Assembly: GCF_003073045.1 (NCBI RefSeq)
Contig: NC_037590.1
Coordinates: forward strand, 17,966,708 to 18,030,707
DNA: 64,000 nucleotides
Direction: 5' to 3'
DNA from: Pomacea canaliculata
Lineage: Eukaryota > Mollusca > Gastropoda > Architaenioglossa > Ampullariidae
Numbering within the stretch: the first letter of the stretch is position 1; each line of letters starts with the position of its first letter. The notes under the pieces are model-generated. The model had not been told where the DNA came from. It saw nothing but the letters and a program-made list of their open reading frames with translations, and did not search any database. The position numbers were made by a program, and so were the translations under genes. Positions 1 through 13,100 of the stretch are shown piece by piece.

Positions 1-1199
1 GCAGACATGTTTTTCTTGTCCACCTGGAATGCATACTCTCACTGATGGAGCCAAGACTGCAAGAGAGTGCATGGGTATTTTTATTGATGATGGCTTTGCA
101 TCTGTAATTTTATTTCAAACATTTGTACAGAAGTATTTTGGTTGACATATTGTGAAAAGATAATATATAAATACAGGGAATTGCACCGTCAATTTACTAA
201 GTTTCTTGAGATGGCAAAGTTTTATTCTGGTTGTAACTAATATTAGAATTGACAAACTGGAAGCTAAAAAACCCCTCAGCTAATCTATATATAGAGGGTA
301 GAGAATGGCAGAGAATGGTATTCCATGAGTAGTTTAACACACTGTGATGCTCTTAAACACAGTTTAGTATCCCTGACTGTTGGAAATAGTAAGCATTGTA
401 TACTTTTTGTTGAGATCCATTAACGGGGAAATGTTGTATGCCAGTATATTTTCAAGTATAGAAGGCATCTTCTAACAAAGTTTTTGTCTTATATACAGCT
501 GCTTGTGAACCAGGATACTATTCCAGCACTGGATTAGCACCATGCTTTAGTTGCCCTAAAGGCTGGTACCAGTCTAAACATAGAGCTACTGCATGTGATC
601 AGTGCACATCTGGATCCAGCACATACTCTCCAGCTGCAACAAGTCATGAAAACTGTAAAGGTTTGTGACTCTTCGAATGGATTGAGACATGCATGTCACA
701 TTTTATGCTATGGTTTGTTATAACTGCAGCAAGATCCCATAATCCTTATAAGATCTTTATCTTTAATTTATTTATTTTCTTGGCAAGGGGAAACCAAGCA
801 AGAAAACTATCTTACGTAGTGGTAGTGTAGTGTTCACGTGTTTTAATTCCTTAGAATTTTTACATTATTCTCTCTTAATTTCACCCTATCCAGTGTCTTT
901 CTTTGAGGAGAAATATAATGAAAACAAACAGCTATTGATTTCGGTAACATCATTTCTGAACTTCATATTATTTTTGTTTTTATTTCAATCCTTTGCGATG
1001 CCTTGATTTATGATCATGACCTGTGTCATCATTTCAGCCAAATGTCAGCCTGGGCTCTACAGCCTGAGTGGACTTGAGCCTTGTTCTGCTTGTCCTGCTG
1101 GTTTTTTTGCCACAAAGACTGGTTCCCAGTTCTGCCTGGAGTGTCCATGGAACCTGACCACATTAAGTACTGGCAGCTCAAGTTATGATCAGTGTCTTG
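1..1199 (+). other. Gene 1 exons: GCC2/GCC3 ephrin-receptor-like repeats
   Basis: Exons 1-74 (5' partial), 499-660 and 1038-1199, all ending in phase 1. They encode about 2.5 copies of a roughly 54-residue repeat with the pattern C-xx-G-x-Y ... C-xx-C-P-x-G, then T(T)-x-x-x-G-x-x-x-x-x-x-C, which is the GCC2/GCC3 (ephrin-receptor-like) signature. The same repeat type returns at 12,215-14,229 on the membrane side of the protein. The introns at 75-498, 661-1,037 and 1,200-1,467 are AT-rich and hold nothing recognisable. Confidence 0.8.
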
Positions 1200-4100
1200 G
1201 TGAGTGACAGGTGTTGTTATATCTGTGCAATTTTCTTTCATTTCACAATGCATTTTGATACCTAAAAAAATGTTGTATATGAGCATATCATTTTTAACTT
1301 TGCTAAAATATGAAATTAAGAAGCAGTTTCCACTAGTCTCTATAGGAGGTGACAATTAAAATTTTATTTCTGTATTACCTGTTTATATTCTGCTTCTGCA
1401 TATGCTACATATATTTGCTGCAATTCCATTTTTTTCTAGAAACAATTTTTTTTCCTCTGGATTTCAGAGATTGATCAGTGTGAAAATCAGCCATGTGGAT
1501 ATGGTGCCACTTGTATCAATCACTTCCGCTTTTTCCACTGTATCTGCCCAGCAGGATATACAGGTAAATATAGATGTTAGCTACCAGCTGACACAATAAG
1601 GTTTTGTTTTCCTTGTCTTCTTTAAATTAACCATCAGCAAAGGCTTTACCATGAATGGAATTTCACAGTCTGCCTCCTGTTATAAGCAGGATAAATAAAA
1701 ACAAACTTGATAGATAAAGAGGCAAATATATGTTATCCGTTTTTGGTTAAAAATATGTGCTTTCTCCTAAACATTGTAATTAAAAAATAAACAGAAGGAG
1801 CCATCTATCAGTTAGACTTAATTATAAATTACACAGAACACATAGAGGCTACTGCTTCTTTAACTTTTTTCAAATTTTCTTGTGATGCTGCTGTGTTCAG
1901 GCATACTTTGTGATGAGAACATAGATGATTGTGCCAGTCAGCCATGCATGCATGGTGGTACATGCGAAGACCATGTTGGCTACTATTCCTGCCACTGCAG
2001 AGCAGGTCAGTTGAATGCTCTGAGAAGAAAAAAAGCACCAAGCAGCTTCTGTGTGCTATATCTATTTTTGTTTACATTTGAAAATTTAATCAAAAAACAT
2101 TTTGTCACAATTCTGATTTCATATTAGTATGAAATTTATTTCAAATGATTTATGAAATAAGATTTCATATTAGTATTGTCATAATTTTCAGAGAGATGAG
2201 TGTTTGTGTATGTTTGCACATGCACTCGTGTGTGCACAAATGTATATATGTATGTGTATGTGTGGTAGAAGCTGGCTAAGATGCCAGCTGAAGGCTGATT
2301 GGGGGAATGGATGTGGCTGTGAGAGAAGGAAGGGCGGCACCCTGCCCCAACACTCCCCAACCCCCAGGTGGACACAATAGCACAGCCAGCGCTGCCGTCC
2401 TGTACCGCCGGCTACCTATAGCACATTATCCCTCCTTATATAAAAGGTAGGACAAGAGATCAAGGAGGGGGAGAGAGAGAGCAGCCTGAGAGACGAGTTA
2501 AAATGAGTCATCATCATCCAGCAGCCTGGTTGACTAAGGACTAAGTCTGTGCTTGGAGCTACATATTTTGTCTTAAGCTAAATCCTTCAGGTGGCCAGGA
2601 AGCAGTCACCATAAAGAGGTTCCAACAACCAATGGCTACGCGTTCAAGCACTATTTACAGAGTGAACGCGAGTGTGTGCCACAAGGACATAGTGAGTGAG
2701 TGTTGAGAGGCAGGCAGTGCAGAGTTGACATGATTTGACACATCAGTGATACTTTGATAATTGTCTTTACAGGATTCCAGGGAACAATCTGCGAACAGCA
2801 GACAAATGAATGCGACCCAAACCCCTGTGAGCATGGCCAGTGCATTGACCTAAATCTAAATTATGCTTGTAGCTGTTACCAAGGATACACAGGTGCAAGG
2901 TAAATTTTATTGACCTTTATGTTGTGCACATTTAAAGTATTATTTCCAACTGACATAAATTTTCAGAAGAGTTCCTTTAAGGAACAAATACAAATACAAA
3001 TGCTGCCTGAGACTTAATTAAAAGTTTTCTCTTTTTCTTGCTGTCTGATATTAAAATTTGAATACCACTGGCTGAAAGAATGCTCAACAGTTTATCTGCA
3101 ATCATATGCAATCATTAGCCTTATATTTTCCTGTTTGCTATGATCATTTATTAATTTTTTGTTGTTGTTGTTTTTTTTGGGGGGCCCGGATGTTCTTACA
3201 GATGTGAGATGCTAATAGACAAATGCTTGGAGACTCCATGTCAGCATGGAGGCATGTGCATCAGTCGCATTGGTGGATATCAATGTGACTGTACGGTAAG
3301 GCCTGTGTTCATACTAAATTCAAACAACTTTCATTATTATTAATTGAAACCTAGCTGTTTTTGCATCTTTGTTTGTTTGAATTTTTTCATTCACATCATG
3401 CTCAAAGAACAATCATATCTGTAAATGATCATAATGTTAGGAGCATAGAGCCAAACAGCAAATACAACTGCTGAGACTGTAATATTTGGCAACATTATGG
3501 GGTCAGAGGATGTTAGGGGTTTGATGGTTCAAAAATAAAATAGCTTTAAGAAGTTTGCTTTCTAATATAAATAAAATATATTAAATTTTTGTTTGAATTC
3601 ATGTGGTTCAACATGATTTTACTGTAGGGAACTGGATATGAAGGACGCAATTGTGAAAGAAATATTAATGACTGCAGTGCTAGCAGTTGTCAGAATGGAG
3701 CCACATGCAGTGATCTTCTTGGTGCCTTCAGTTGCCTATGTGCTTCAGGTAAAAATGCTTTGTTCTTTTTTACTTCCAACATTTGTTGGCGATTATTCAT
3801 TATATGGAAACAGAGATGAGAACTGGAGAATGTACATTCTTTTTCTATGAAAGCCAGGAAAGTGTTAGTTTGCTTGTCTGCTTATTCTATTAAATAATTG
3901 TTCATGCTTTTGTTCTATTTTTGTGGTTGCGCAGGCTTTGTTGGGGAAAGCTGTGAGGAGAATGTTGATGACTGCAGTAGCAGCTCCTGTGAAAATGGTG
4001 GACTGTGTGTTGATGGAGTGGATTCCTTCACCTGCATATGCAAGGTATCAAATAAATATGCATACATATGCAGACTATACTCTTCAAGTGACAGTTTCAT

Positions 4101-7100
4101 AATTATCAGCACAAATAAAAGCTAGGTAAATAGAAAATTGTTTAAATAATATTATGATTAAAATGTTATGCTTGATCTTTTGCACACTTAATTTATGTTA
4201 CCTTTATGTATTATCACAATTCAATGTTTTATTTGGTACATTACTTTTTTAACATTTAATGTCTCACTCTAACTTTTGTTATTGATGTACATGTATTCTT
4301 TCACCCATGACTCAGTGGCTAATTGTGTTTTGTGTCAGCATATTATATATATATATTGTTATCCAGTGTTTTTAATGTAATTTGTTTATTACCTTTGCTC
4401 AGCGCAGAGTACGTCCTGCTTGAGTTGTGATACTGCTCAATATAAGCAATATAATTATCCATCGTTGTTATGCAAATTTAGGACTGTCAAAAGCTAATAT
4501 AGTTCTACTATAGTTACACTTATAGCTTTCTTATCTCAGTTTTTTTGTCATCATATTTGTTTTGTCAGCCTGGATACACCGGGCAGCAGTGTGAAGAAGA
4601 AATAGATGAATGCCTGTCATCGCCTTGCAAGAATGGGGCAACATGCATAGACTTGCTCCATGACTACACTTGTTCATGTTCTACAGGTATATACAGCAGA
4701 AGTTAGTGTTTTGGGTGCCTGTTTATGTTTCACATGTATTCAGTCCAATTAAGTGTAAAAAAGTTACAGTATTGAAGAGCCATGGCATGAGCTGTGCAGC
4801 ATAAGGAAATGAACCAAAGGATCAGACTTGATCTGGCATCTGTTACAAGTAGTAATATGATGAATGGTCAGAATCCTAGAGCTGTGCTAGTTTTCGTCTG
4901 CCATGTTTTTGACATCACTATATGACTTTGTTAAAACAGGTTTTACTGGAAGGAACTGTGAGGAGAACATAGATGACTGCATCAACAGCCTGTGCAACAT
5001 GACCGGCACTGACTGGTGTGAAGATGGTGTGAATTCCTACAAATGCCACTGCCTGGTTCACTGGACAGGTGCAGTGCATATTACTCTGTACAATGCTTAT
5101 GTGTGTGTTTGTGTCATATTTTCACTGAACCCCTTTATATTTCCTCTGACCTTTTAATGAAGGATCCTTCAACAGTTGTTTTCAGCAATGACAAGAGCTA
5201 GGTTTTATATTTTTATTGTGCACATTTTGTTCTGCTTTTAAAATGTGTATCTTATTTTTAAGACAGTTCTAGACTCCAAATTATTCCTCATTGACTTTTT
5301 AAAAAAAATTTCCATAATTGTTAATAATAATACCCGTTATTTATGATAAGCATATACCTCTGCTGATGAATGAACTTGTGAAATTTACAAAAGTAAAAAC
5401 ATTAAAACCCTTGCACATTGACAATATACCAGCATTGACCCTCAAAAAGACCTCATTTTCAGCCAGTATACACCATATTGCTGGCCTAGTGATTCAGACA
5501 GTCAGATGTGACAGTACAGGTTTAAAATTCAACAGCCTGTCATGGCCTTTATTATCCAGATCTGTAAAGAAACGTTTTTAGACTTTATAAAGTGGATTGA
5601 TTTCATGTTTATTTCCAAGCTATGAAATGTTGCTCATATTTTTTGGTTTGTTTTTGTTTTACGAAGGTAAACAGTGTCAGGAATTGGAGGACCCATGTTT
5701 TATTGCTCCCTGTGCAGAGGGAGCCACATGCAGTTCTTCTGGGCAGGATTTTGTCTGCACTTGCCCTGCAGATTTTACAGGCACTTTGTGTGAAGTAAGT
5801 CTCCAGCAAGACTCTGGTGTATTGCTTGTTTAGTTATGTCAAAGAACTTTCAGAAATAATATTTCAAATATAATAATATAGACAGTGCTTAATTCCTCAA
5901 AACAGCTATTACAAAAGTGAGCAATGGGTAACATTAGGTAAAATCTACATCTATTTTTGTAGAAAGTAGGAGAGAATTACCGTGTTCAAAGACTTGTGTC
6001 CAACAAATGAAATTCGCACAGACTCAGAGAATTAGAACCTTGCAATAAACAAGTTTGATTAGTTGCAAACATGTTTTGCATCCAGGTTAGCCTTTAAGTT
6101 TTACTGAGACAGACCTTAGCTGTACTATTGTTAGACGACAAATAATGTAAAACTTTTTGTTTTCTCTAAGGTGCGAATTGACAACTGCGCATCAAGACCC
6201 TGTTTAAATAATGGAAGCTGTGTGGAGACAGTACATACCTACATGTGCTTATGTGCTGATGGCTTCACTGGTGTAGTGTGTGAAACTAATGTGAATGAGT
6301 GCTGGTCACAGCCTTGTTTGAATGGAGGAACATGCAGAGATCTCGTTAATGGATATGCCTGCAGGTAAAACTCTACCATGTGGTTGTTAGAATGAAGGAT
6401 TTGATAAAGGTATGTGTGTTTGCCTAAAAGGAAGCATCAGTTACAAAGTTTATGACTTATCTATAATTCATTTGACTGTTTATGTTTTAAAGTAATCCAG
6501 GCATTTGACGTTGTCAATCATAGTGTTAGGGTAGTTAGAATTAAGGAGATGGTATGCTATGTTCAGCATATATGTGTATGCATATGCACTTTTTGTGTAC
6601 AGCTGTGTTCCTGGCTATGTTGGTGAACAGTGTGAGGAAAATGTAGACGAGTGCATTAGTCAGCCATGTCTTCATGGGGCCACATGTTCTGATCACATGA
6701 ATGACTTTCATTGTGACTGCCCAAAAGGTAGACTCATTAAAATCAGTCTTAGTAACTTTTTTTCTTTTAATTTTTCTTCAGTTTTTGCTTAGCAAGAGTA
6801 AACTTCTGCTGGAGATTTCTTAATTTTATCGAATTTCTCCATCCAGTAAGAGTATCTAAAGAATAATTTTACCTCTAGGTGGAATAACTTTGCCTCATAA
6901 TTGCTTTCTTATCAACTCTTTTCAGGCTTTGAAGGAAAAACGTGTGAGCACAATGTTAATGAATGTTTGTATAAGCCATGCAAGAATGGAGGAACATGCA
7001 TTGATTTGGAGGGGCAATTTTTGTGCCTCTGTCCTCCCAACTACAATGGCAGCAACTGCCAGTCTGGTCCATGCAGCTTGAATGATACTTGCCAGAATGG

Positions 7101-10100
7101 TGCAACCTGCATAAATAGTCAAGGAAAGGCTATCTGTCTGTGCCCCCCTGCTTATGCCGGTGAAGACTGTGGGAAAGGTTAAGATGCTTTCCACTTCATA
7201 TGTCTGTATCATTTATTCAGATCAAGCTATTCCTGTATCATTCATTGAGACCATATTATTCCTCTATTATTAATTCAGACAGACAATGATTATTAATTCT
7301 GATATTCAACTGTCTTAACCAATTGCCCATACCCCTTCGCACTACATATAGTAAAATAATAGAAGTGCACCAGTGGAAAAACTGAGAACAGAAGTAAAAT
7401 AGAAGACAACTTAAGTTCGATCACATCTTGCATAGATGCTTTCATCTAAAAACTTAGAACATTAATGTTGTGGGGAGAGAATAAAGAGAAATTTAAATGT
7501 TTATTTTACTTTTAAACAGAAAAATCTGGTGACTATGAACTGTGGTTCCCTGGAAGCAAGGACTCATTCTGCAACCCACCTCCTTTTGTGTTTCCTGGTG
7601 GTTCTGAATTTGCTGTATGTTTATGGCTTCGCTTTGCCTCATCACAAACTCGAGGAACATATCTCACATTATTTAGGTAATTTCTGAATTTCCCATCATT
7701 TCAGTGTTTAAACTTGTGTGAAACTGTTATCAAAGAATTTTTGTAAGAATTAATAATAGTAATCATAAGAAAGTTGAACTTCAATTTCCTTAAGTGTTGT
7801 TTCTGTTTGCTTTGATTGTTTGGTAGCTGCTTCTATGATGTAGATTACATGGTACTAGTGAATTGAACGTTTACAATTTTTTTAATACATGTAATCTAAC
7901 ATGAGCTGCTTTAAGAAATTTTAAGGTTTCCTGGTCGTCCAATGTTGATTATAGATAATAAGTGTTGTACTTTGCAGCATTGATGAGAATGACAGAAATA
8001 ACTACACCATGCTAGACATGACTGGAAACACTGTGTCAGCATCACTGTTTGGTGAAGTGGAGGGAAGGCACTTTGAGCTGAACATTGCTGATGGCAAGTG
8101 GCACCATCTGTGCTATCAATGGGCTTGGGGCCAGCATACATTATACATTGATGGCATCAAGTCAGATGGAGAATCCTATTTGTCACAAGAAAAAAATTTA
8201 CCTCACAGGTAGGTAATGCTTGCAACAGTAATGTTGTGGGTAATGCTACAGTTTAGTTCCTATTTTAAAATGTGTTTCTTATAAGAATCTCATTGATATA
8301 TCTCATCTTTCCCAATACATGGCGTTTTGTCCTGTTGCCTTTCTGTGTGTGTGAATGACCAACACGTCAGTACCTGATTGCTACGTAAACACAACAAAGA
8401 TGGAATTGCCGCATAACTGTAGATTTTATTCAGAGTTTCACTCGACAGCTGGCCTGTCATCTCTCCACTCTCACTTCCAAACCAAAAAAGTCTCTTTCAA
8501 CCCTAAAGCTACGCTACTTATCCTAACCCCATTGAACATTCCAGAAACCATCCTCCTTTTTCCCATGGTCTCATCCTGAACTTTCCCTGTCCCTGTGTCG
8601 GCAGTAGTCACCCCCACCCTGCCCTGTCTGGTCATGGCCTCCGCAAGTGGCTTCATAATTTCTGGTGTAACAATAGGTTCAGTAGCCAGCAGCTACGGAT
8701 GGGCAGTTTAAGGCTGGCAATGACATATGCAGCCGGCATAAAAAAGGGACAGTCCTGGGAGCTGTTCAACCCCTACCCTCTACAAAACAAAGACAACTTA
8801 GTACACTACTGGAGCGCTACATGTATGTAGGGGAAGTGTGCTACTTCTCATACATGAACATACATGCTTATGAATACATGAATGGACATACATATTGGTA
8901 TATTATTCTGGCACATTGAGTATTCATCTAAACATAAATAGCTATACCTGCTATATATGTCACCTGTTGTATTTCAATCACCAGGATGCAACTGGTCCTA
9001 GGACAGCCCACAAGTACGACACACGGTGAACCTTTCAAAGGTCTGGTCAGCCATGTCAGCCTTTACAGCTATACTCTAAAAGAAAATTTAGTAAAGGTCA
9101 TGTTCAACAACTGCAGCATGATGGTGATGGGAGATGTGTACTCTTGGCCACAGACTGATGCTTATGTAAAGGGCAAGGTGACCATCGTTGCTCCTCGCAC
9201 CTGTGGCACATCCAATTGTCTGCCATTTTCTGATGACAATCTTTGTGACCGCATTGAAAGTAAGATTGTCATTTTCCTTGACTCGTTATCAATGATGTTC
9301 TGGTATTTACACTGAGACTGAATAGTCTAGAGCAAGTTACTAAGAAAAACTCTATTCAATTTTATCACTTTTCTGGTAGATCATTCTGCCTTTTACCAGA
9401 TGTCTAAATATTGTTGACTGTCCATCTTCTGTTATGCTGAAGAGTGTTCTAAGCATTATTGCCAAGTGTATTTTTAATTGGTGGTTATGTTGTTTGTTAA
9501 ATTATTTTTTTTTTTTTTTCTTTCCAATTTTGTAGACAAAAGAGACAGAATAGCTCCAACAGTGGTGCAATGCCCTCCTGACCAGGTGATCACAAACAGC
9601 AGTGTTTTGGTGCAGGTCAGTTGGCAAGAGCCCATCTTTGAAGATAATGTGGGCATCATCAGCATACAACAAACTCACAGATCAGGTAAACATTGATTGG
9701 ATGTTCCAACATATAAATGTGAATATGAATGAAAGAACAGAGAGTGTTTGTGAACCTTGCTCATTAGAAACATCTCATTATAGAGCCAAATTTAAACATA
9801 CCTAAAAGAAAAGACTTGAAATGTCATAGTGTGGTACTTGAATTGCTTCAGAGCTTCACATTAGAATATTGTCTTATGCAAGTTAATTCAGCTAAATCTA
9901 TACAAGCAGGAGTGGGCATTGTAACAAAAGAACTAATGGAGCATTGGTTAAAAGAAACAACCGTATTTCCATTGCAGGTCAAATATTTCAACATGGAGAG
10001 TACATGGTGACTTACGTGGCTTGGGATGCAGAAAACAACTCTGTTGATTGCAGCTTTGAAGTTATTGTTAGACGTAAGGCCTCTATGTGGCAGTCTTGAA

Positions 10101-13100
10101 TGGGCTCTTACTGACATACAATAGAGTTTAATGTGAATGAAAATAGTTTACTGTCATGTATTCTGTGTGTGTGTGTGTGAGAGAGAGAGAGAGTGCATGC
10201 ATGTGCTTGCGCATGTGTGTGTGTGCACGCTTGCATGTTTCAAATAAAAAAATGATATCTAACTGCAATTTCATATACAGATGGTTCTTGCTGTTGCTGT
10301 TTTGTTTTTATTTTTCATTGATCTCAATGTGTTAGTGGATGGGTGAAAAGATGAATGTATAAGTATCTATTTAGCAACAGTTTATAATTCATATTTTTCA
10401 GCATTTGCATGTGTGGAGCCTCCAGCCCCCATAAATGGTGCCAAAGTCTGCAAGACTTGGTTGTATGGCAGCTTCTGTTCTGTGACTTGCCTCCCTTCTT
10501 ACACGTTTGTGGAGCAGCCCCCACCTTTCTACAGCTGTGGCAGGTTGGGCTTCTGGGACCCACCCCGAGGCAATCCTTTTCGCTTCCCACCATGTGCTTG
10601 TAAGTATCTTTTACTCAAACACTTATTTGGTGATTGAAAGAGACAAGGCTCACTTGCCTTATTTGTTTAAAATTGTTTATTAAAAGCAATAATAAAATAA
10701 AAGTGTATTAATGTACCTGTTTTTAATTGAATCCCATTCAATTAAGTTTATTTCTCTCTGAATATGGTGGATGAACTATAAAGTAGGAAAATGATCTAAT
10801 ACCAGAGGGGAATTACTATCAAGTAATACAGCTAGGAGTTCAGAGAGTGAAAACTATATCTCCAACTGAACAAATATAACCAACACTGCTTTCCCTGATG
10901 GCTCCATAGGGGTGAGCAAGTCATGCAAGAAAAAAAACAAAGATGGCATTTGCCATACACTGTAGATTTTATTCTGATAGCTTCACTCAGCAGCCGGCCT
11001 CACCTCCCTTCCACTCTCACTCCCAAAGACAGTATTTGCACTTCAAACTCACACTACTTATCCCACCCCTCCCTCCCATTCCCCATGTTGAGCCTTCTAA
11101 AAGCTAACCTCTCCCTCCTGACCCATAATGGCAATGAACCAGTTTGCACATTGGTCGATCCCACTCAGAGTCCAAGGCCAGGCTCTAGGGCCCTGGGGTG
11201 TGATAGGATTGGGGTGTGTGTGTGTAGGAAAGGACACCAATGGGGCTGTTAGATGGAGTACCCTCTACAAGAATTTTTAAAAAGCCCTAACCTAGTAACA
11301 TTAAGAGTGTGTTACACAAACTCAGAATAAGAGCTAATTGATCATTCTACCAAAGATTTAGTAAATTTTGTGTGAGTAGCTTGTTTCAGCTAGCATGTGA
11401 ACAATGACTGTTGCAGCCATTCACAACCCGTCTGCCAGCTTAAAAGGAGGGATAGAGTTTACGGGTCCTGCATGTTCAGAAGAGTTTAAAGTTAAGCTGA
11501 AGAAAAATTTCTTCCAAGCCATGTGGGAGCTTGATGCTGGCCTGGGACTGTGCACTGCAGAAGTGTGCGACTTTGAAAATGGTTTCAGGGTTACTTGCAA
11601 CCCAACAACAGCAAGTCGCCAGAGACGAGAGATAGCTGATGTCTATTATGTAGACATCAACCTCAGCATCACCACAAACAGGTTGGTTGCTTGAGAGAAT
11701 ATACACTAGCTGATTATCTAAGAAGGCAACATAATGTTAGAAAATTAATCAGTCTGAAAAATAAACCTGCCATGACCATCACTAAAGCATGCATTTGCAT
11801 TCCTTCAGAAGTAGTTTTGATCCTGCTAATGCTACATTTAACACTCAAAGAGTACTAAAGTTTTGCTCCATAATGCATGACAGTGTCAATTTATTTTTAA
11901 ATTTTGTGTTTTGCAGCTCTGTCTTTAAGCAAGCCAGCAGCCAGTTGGTGGCAGAGAAGGTGGTAACAGCAATCAAGCAAGGGCGGTTCGATGATAGCAT
12001 ATTTATAGCCCAGCACACTTCAGCGCACCTGACAGTTGATTACCAGTGCTTGCCAGGACAAGTCTTAAAAAGCATCACAGACTTTGCAGCTAAAGCTTGC
12101 TGTGAGCTTGCTTTTATCTCACTTTTGGGTGTTGCATACTTTTATGTTTCTTTGGCTGTAAATCAGAGTGAAATGGTTTTATATGGGATTATTTTTCATG
12201 GTTTTTCTGAACAGTTGACTGTCCACCAGGATACATGTATGACAACGTCACAAAAAACTGTGCCATCTGTAGAGAGGGAAGCTACACGGAATATCCACGA
12301 CAGTTTCATTGCGTCTTATGCCCCACAGGCATGACAACTTCTGCACCTGGTTCTGCATCAATAATTGATTGTATTGGTATGTTTTGCCTTGAAAAATTAG
12401 GGTTTTTATTGTTAGTATCATTATCATGATTGTTGTTAATGTTAACTCTCCACCAGCCTAGAAGATCACTGTTAAGTCAACCCCTGGATCTTATATTGCA
12501 GAAGTGTGTCCTCCAGGAAGTTATTACAATCTGTCTGGTGGACATTGTGAACTTTGCCCAAAATGCCAGTACCAGGATACCACAGGCCAAACAGCATGTT
12601 CTTCATGTCCTACTGGTTACACTACCCAAAGGCCTGGGGCTGCATCTGTTGAGCTCTGTAGAGGTACATATTTAACTTAGCTGTTTCTCCAGGTTTTGAT
12701 ATTGTGTCTTGAGAAAGAGTAGTGTATGTCCTTAAACATATAGACATATCTAGCCACATTCTCAATTTGTGTTTATTCATTTCTTAAAACAGTAATTTTT
12801 AATCATCAACATTTAATTCTTCTGTATTTATTTTGGTTGATCTGTAAACTGTACGGCTGTTTTCCTTTTGTACTTAGCAGCATAGTTCTTTAACCAGTGT
12901 ATTTGTCATAGCTGCATTGGTATTGATTCTCAGCATATGATATGGCAGCTACTGAAGTTGGATATATTAAGGTTAAGAAGGTTATGATCACTGGGGAATG
13001 AGGTATTAGAGAGTGCATTTACCTTGGGGATAGATTTTTGGTGAGGGTGGTGCTGGTCTGCTCATCTTTGCTTCCCTAACATGCTACAAAATCAGGTATA

